Positions 60,508 to 64,000 of a stretch of 64,000 nucleotides of DNA are shown piece after piece. The DNA lies in assembly GCF_947172395.1 (NCBI RefSeq), contig NC_069095.1, positions 14,854,271 through 14,918,270 on the forward strand, written 5' to 3'. Source of the stretch: Bicyclus anynana (lineage: Eukaryota > Arthropoda > Insecta > Lepidoptera > Nymphalidae). Made by a program: the position numbers and the translations under genes. Positions within the stretch are counted from its first letter, which is position 1. Each line of letters starts with the position of its first letter. Under the pieces are notes generated by a model. It saw nothing but the letters and a program-made list of their open reading frames with translations. It did not search any database and was not told the DNA's origin.

Positions 60508-60548
60508 TGAATCAATAAATATTATTATTATTAAAAAAAAAAAAAAAA
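60508..60548 (+). terminator. LINE 3' end: AATAAA, ATT repeats, A tail
   Basis: AATAAA at 60514..60519 is followed by four ATT/TTA units and 16 A residues. It marks the 3' junction of the plus-strand LINE; unique-looking DNA starts with TGTCGTCG at 60549. Because the element sits in the sense orientation of the host gene, this signal could cause premature polyadenylation in intron 1. Confidence 0.7.
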
Positions 60549-60833
60549 TGTCGTCGTTTTTTTATTTTAATTTTCATAATAAACAATAACTTTTCCGTAA
60601 TAAACAATAACAATCCGATACTTACATTCATAATTATATCTCTGAGTTTGCATCGGTGCCAAACAGAGCAGTGGCAAAGGAGCATTGGACAGAATAAACT
60701 GAACCGACTAACTTTTAACAAGGATATGTAATCTGAACGTTAAAACCATGGCTCATATATGCCCTCAACATACCAAGTGTACATTTGTTTTCTGTGACCA
60801 AGTTAATTAAATATCATTATATTTGTTCTGCAG

Positions 60834-60923
60834 ACGGGCGCACGAGTGAAGAGTCCGGTCACACGTTTCACGTGTCGCGGCCGAGCGGCGGGGTACTATG
60901 CAGATGTGGACACCGGCTGCCAG
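60834..60923 (+). CDS. Exon 2 of the same gene: N-terminal part of a type-2 chitin-binding domain
   Basis: A 30-codon phase-0 exon follows a pyrimidine-rich tract ending TTGTTCTGCAG and is closed by a GTGAG donor at 60924. It encodes TGARVKSPVTRFTCRGRAAG followed by YYADVDTGCQ. The pattern Phe-x-Cys, then Gly-Tyr-Tyr-Ala-Asp and Thr-Gly-Cys-Gln, gives the first two cysteines and conserved aromatics of a ChtBD2/peritrophin-A domain, very like single-domain CPAP1 proteins. These are extracellular chitin-binding proteins of the cuticle. The remaining cysteines must lie in later exons; I found none between 60924 and 64000. Which CPAP1 member it is cannot be told from 30 residues. Confidence 0.82.
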
Positions 60924-61273
60924 GTGAGATCTACACAATATTCTAACTTCCACCATCCTTTTTATTCGTTGAGGAGGAAACTGTCTCTCCAGACTTCTGC
61001 CTGTCGATAGGGCATGTCCAACTTGCACGGACTAAAACAATCTCCTCTGCATTCAAGGTTGGCAGTTGGCACGGGACCGGAATGAATTTCTTCATGGCAT
61101 CCTCTTAAGAATTTTCTCTCTCTTCTCTTCTTTTTCCCTATATTCCCTTCTCCTCATTGTCTCCTATATCATTTTGTGTGTCCCTTTCTTTATCTGTATC
61201 TGTCTGTTTACTGTATAGTACATCTTTTCCAGTAGAGCCTAGATCTGAAACAATTTACAAAATAATATATGAG

Positions 61274-61349
61274 ATACAGAGAGGTCCTAGGTTTAATTCT
61301 TAGAGGCAATTTAGTGCCTCTATGAATTAAACCTAGGACCTCTCTGTAT
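61274..61349. repeat. Strong hairpin, 35-bp arms
   Basis: Arms 61274..61308 and 61315..61349 pair at 34 of 35 positions around the loop ATTTAG. The arms include GAGGTCCTAGGTTTAATTC. It lies about 350 bp downstream of exon 2. Confidence 0.9.
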
Positions 61350-61732
61350 GTTACAGCGTTTCATAAAGTACCTTAGAGGTAAACCAAATACTATAGGAGA
61401 ATCCCAAGATAAGATGACAAAATCTTACGAAAATAAGAAATAATTCAAATATGCATAATCAGAAACTTTTTTAAAAGCGACTTTACGAGTAATATCACTT
61501 ATAAGGCATATCTTAATTCTTTCATAACAAAATTGTAAGAATGAATTTAATGCGAAAAGCTTTTGTTGTTGTTATTTATTTTACAACTAATTTAAGCAAT
61601 AAATGTATCGCTAGTAATAAATGTAAATCAATTAATTGAAATATACTACTTCAATGCTCATGAAAAGAATGTTTAAATTAGCGAATTCTGTTTAACATGT
61701 TGTTCATGTTTACTCAAGCGTTACATACCCGG

Positions 61733-61802
61733 TTTATAAAATGCTGATCAGTGATTAAGTCAGTCAATCTGACTGACTTAATCATTGATCAGTGTTTTAT
61801 AA
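61733..61802. repeat. Second strong hairpin in intron 2
   Basis: GATTAAGTCAGTCA pairs with TGACTGACTTAATC, extended outward through TGATCAGT/ATTGATCA and TATAAAA ends, with almost no loop. About 30 bp per arm with few mismatches. Confidence 0.85.
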
Positions 61803-62629
61803 AAATCAGTAATCAGATTAAAAACTTAGATTCAACAGATTAACGCACCCGTTTTCGATGAACCTGCAAATTGTAAAACAAACTTACTGCTGCGGGCATT
61901 GCAGCAGTATTTAAGTTTCCTAACTATTCAGGGCAAAATTCAATGTTAAAGAATCAATAACCGAACATCTTAGAATTTTAGCTTAAAACATTTTTCTTCA
62001 TGTCAAATTAACTAAAGCTATACATGCAAATTTATAACTGGGTGATACCGTGCGTGAGTTGAGTCCGTGAGTTTTAGCAATCCAAGTCGATTTTGATGCT
62101 TTTTACTAACAATACTTGACAGGCTACATTATTAAACTGCAGTATTAAATTTAACTGTTGATTTTACTTGCATAAACTGGGAACAGTGTAACTTGCGAAT
62201 GTATTATTTGTCAATCATTGAAGCGTCGCCACGTCACATCGATTGTTATTAAGTTCACGAACTTTGCGAAACCTGCGCAGTTGTCTTTCACAAGATCGAA
62301 AGTTTGCGGACGGACGTACGTTATGAAAACCTGGCGGCTGGCCTTTAGACTTTTATGATGCTTTTAGAATTCCAAATTTTTGTGTCTAGTATTAGATAAT
62401 TGGCTAAAGTACCTAATTGAAATGTAGACTTCTGCTTGAACGTCGAAGTATTTCATAAATAGTAGCGCATATTAAAATCTTTTATGAAAGGTGCAGTTAA
62501 GTTATAATTATGTCCAAAATAAATTGTGTGATAACATAGCTAAACTGATATATAAAATTATTAATTATTAATTAATTATTATAAAAAAATTAAAGATTTG
62601 AATCTTTGCGGTGATTTTTAAAATATGAC

Positions 62630-62890
62630 CAAATTTTTCATTCCCCTCCAACTAGTCGGGAAAGACTGTATTAGAAGTGGGTACGACAATAGGGACAATA
62701 GGGTACGACAAAGGGAGAAGTGGCGAATGCTCGTTGTATTACATCTGCCTCCAACACGTGCTAAAGACCACGACCGCTCTGTCAAGAGCGCAGCGACAAA
62801 GAAGAACGACAATAGACCAACGGGGCGGGGTTCGAACCACCACCCCTCGGTGATGAGTTCGACCGCTCTTCCCGTTGAGCTATTGAGGCT
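62630..62890 (-). mobile_element. SINE family G, tRNA-headed
   Basis: Minus strand starts AGCCTCAATAGCTCAACGGG (A-box-like) with GTGGTTCGAACCCCG as B-box, then a body containing TTCTTCTTTGTCGCTGCGCT. A body fragment recurs at 43868..43910 (GACAAAGAAGAAC). Fully open frames on both strands here are chance results of the SINE. Confidence 0.7.
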
Positions 62891-63265
62891 CTCTTTATTT
62901 TCATACGGACGAATTTGCTTATTTATTATAAAAAATACCACATGAATGGAATATAAACGACGTTTTATGTAGTTTTATTCACTTGTTGGTTGGTGCACGC
63001 GATCGCAATAACGCAGACACCAAACGATACCAACACAATGGCTCGTTATCCAGAGATCAGCCAGCAATGGTGTCAGTATGCGCTTACACACATGCACCCA
63101 TGACCCTATGATACCACTTGGTATTTGAATATTGGTTTTAGACTTTCGGGAAAATTAAATCAATAGAATTTGTTGGCGTCTCATCTCACGCGCACTTCGC
63201 AAACGCCTGGCGCAGTTACGCTCAATTCCTTAAGCGTCGTAAACACTTGGTCATATCAAATGACG

Positions 63266-63385
63266 CAGTGGACTGACTACATCGAGCGAGTCGCAGGGAT
63301 TCGCTGGATTTAGGTGGCTCAGTATCGTGATGTTTGGAAGTCCCTGCAAAAGGCCTATGTCCTGCAGTGGACGTCCATCGGCTGA
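63266..63385 (+). pseudogene. RTE-type LINE C-terminus, one internal stop
   Basis: Reads QWTDYIERVAGIRWI, stop, VAQYRDVWKSLQKAYVLQW then TSIG and a terminal TGA. It is the best-kept of the RTE tails in the window and overlaps nothing else. It lies in intron 2 of the host gene. Confidence 0.78.
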
Positions 63386-64000
63386 TATGATGATCTAATG
63401 ACTATGTATTTGCGGCGCATGCCTTTGAGACTTAAGGCCCATGGTCAGCAGATACCAAATTTTTTTAAAATTCTATGTCTGACAAATTGATCCATGCGTC
63501 AGGTGACCCAAGAGCTGGCGCTTTTCTGGCCTAAAGGATAAGTCTTGCCATCCAGAGGGGTAACAGCGCAAGCGTATTCGGTACTATGGGTGAACAATTA
63601 AGTGGTGTGTATATGTTATAATTATTTTTAAATTTAGATTTTATTATTCTTAATTTTTAGACTTTATTTATTTCAATTTAATTTATGTGTTTTCAATGTA
63701 TAGCAGTTGCAGACACAATTAAATAAGATGCCAAAACTAATTAATTTTTAGAATTCTTATAAATCTAACAATTTTTCTAACTCATGACGTCATTATAGTT
63801 ATAGTATTTAATATGAATATTTGTCTAAATTATTTCAACGAACACGGCGGTGATTCATATAATAATAATTAATTAGGATGTGCAGACTGTAAGTAACTAC
63901 TTATCTATTAGATTATTTACTCGTATATTTTTACACGAGTAGGTACGAGTATAGCTAAGAACAAAAGCGACTAAAATAGTTATGAGTGATTAATATCACT

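Larger units (their letters stand above)
55225..60548 (+). mobile_element. Full-coding LINE (CR1/Jockey-group) with FP25K-like ORF1
   Basis: ORF1 (55225..56160), a spacer ORF (56377..57237) and ORF2 (57209..60175) are followed by a CA-rich 3' UTR (60180..60300), an AATAAA at 60514, an ATT microsatellite and a 16-A tail ending at 60548. Endonuclease and RT motifs are intact. The 5' end is unresolved: 54361..55224 is probably 5' UTR because it has no other repeat signature, and its GTTACTG-type repeats (about 54550..54600) are unlike the flanks. I could not find a convincing target duplication. The clade (CR1, Kiri, Daphne or relative) needs a tree. Confidence 0.88.
21556..60833 (+). other. Intron 1 of the CPAP1-type gene (about 39.3 kb)
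   Basis: It runs from the GTAAG donor after exon 1 to the CAG acceptor before exon 2. Every recognisable coding segment inside it belongs to a mobile element: a minus-strand gypsy element, a plus-strand LINE, and LINE or SINE scraps. No other host exon was recognised. Transposon insertion accounts for at least the 4.6-kb gypsy element, about 5.3 kb of LINE and probably the 6.77-kb repeat-bounded segment. An undetected 5' UTR exon or tiny coding exon cannot be excluded. Confidence 0.65.

Noticed and set aside
54262..60556. Target duplication of the LINE using TGTCGT at 54269 and 60549
   Set aside because: Only six bases match and the left site is not at a supported 5' end of the element.
62830..62890. 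tRNA gene on the minus strand with GGTTCGAACCC
   Set aside because: Part of a third SINE family with body; the acceptor stem does not close convincingly.
60924..64000. A third exon completing the chitin-binding domain
   Set aside because: I looked for the Val-Tyr-His-Met-Cys continuation and later cysteines behind an AG acceptor and found none in the window.

Overview
The window reads as repeat-rich, AT-rich DNA from an insect, most likely a moth or butterfly (Lepidoptera). The basis is a chitin-binding cuticle gene (CPAP1 type), a mag-like Ty3/gypsy element, a non-LTR element whose ORF1 resembles baculovirus FP25K, and many copies of tRNA-headed SINEs and Helitron-like short elements of kinds I recall as common in Lepidoptera. 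The assignment is by recognition; no database was searched.

Only one host gene is visible. A signal-peptide exon at 21487..21555 (+) ends at a GT donor in phase 0. The next exon I can find, 60834..60923 (+), encodes the first part of a type-2 chitin-binding domain and ends at another GT donor. The gene therefore has a first intron of about 39.3 kb, and its remaining exons lie beyond the right edge of the window.

Region by region: 1..21486 is intergenic DNA made of decayed mobile elements, including SINEs, LINE C-terminal scraps, a BEL/Pao tail with the start of its LTR, foldback elements and short tandem duplications. Intron 1 (21556..60833) holds: a Helitron-like insertion 23 bp after the splice donor; a 6.77-kb segment bounded by identical terminal direct repeats and containing two tandem arrays (23047..29813); Helitron-like and SINE copies; a GGGTA-rich array running into a 200-N gap (41558..41757); a 4.6-kb gypsy element with identical LTRs and a GGGAG target duplication, inserted into a SINE (44586..49208); and an apparently intact two-ORF LINE with an extra in-frame spacer ORF (55225..60548). 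After exon 2, intron 2 holds two strong hairpins, a third tRNA-headed SINE and an RTE-type LINE tail.

The retroelements with intact or nearly intact coding (gypsy, LINE) and the segment with identical end repeats look young; most other copies are decayed. No operon, CRISPR, rRNA or convincing stand-alone tRNA gene is present. The least explained items are the LINE spacer ORF with an 88-codon in-frame duplication, and the 6.77-kb non-coding segment with identical 304-bp ends and CTTAT flanks.
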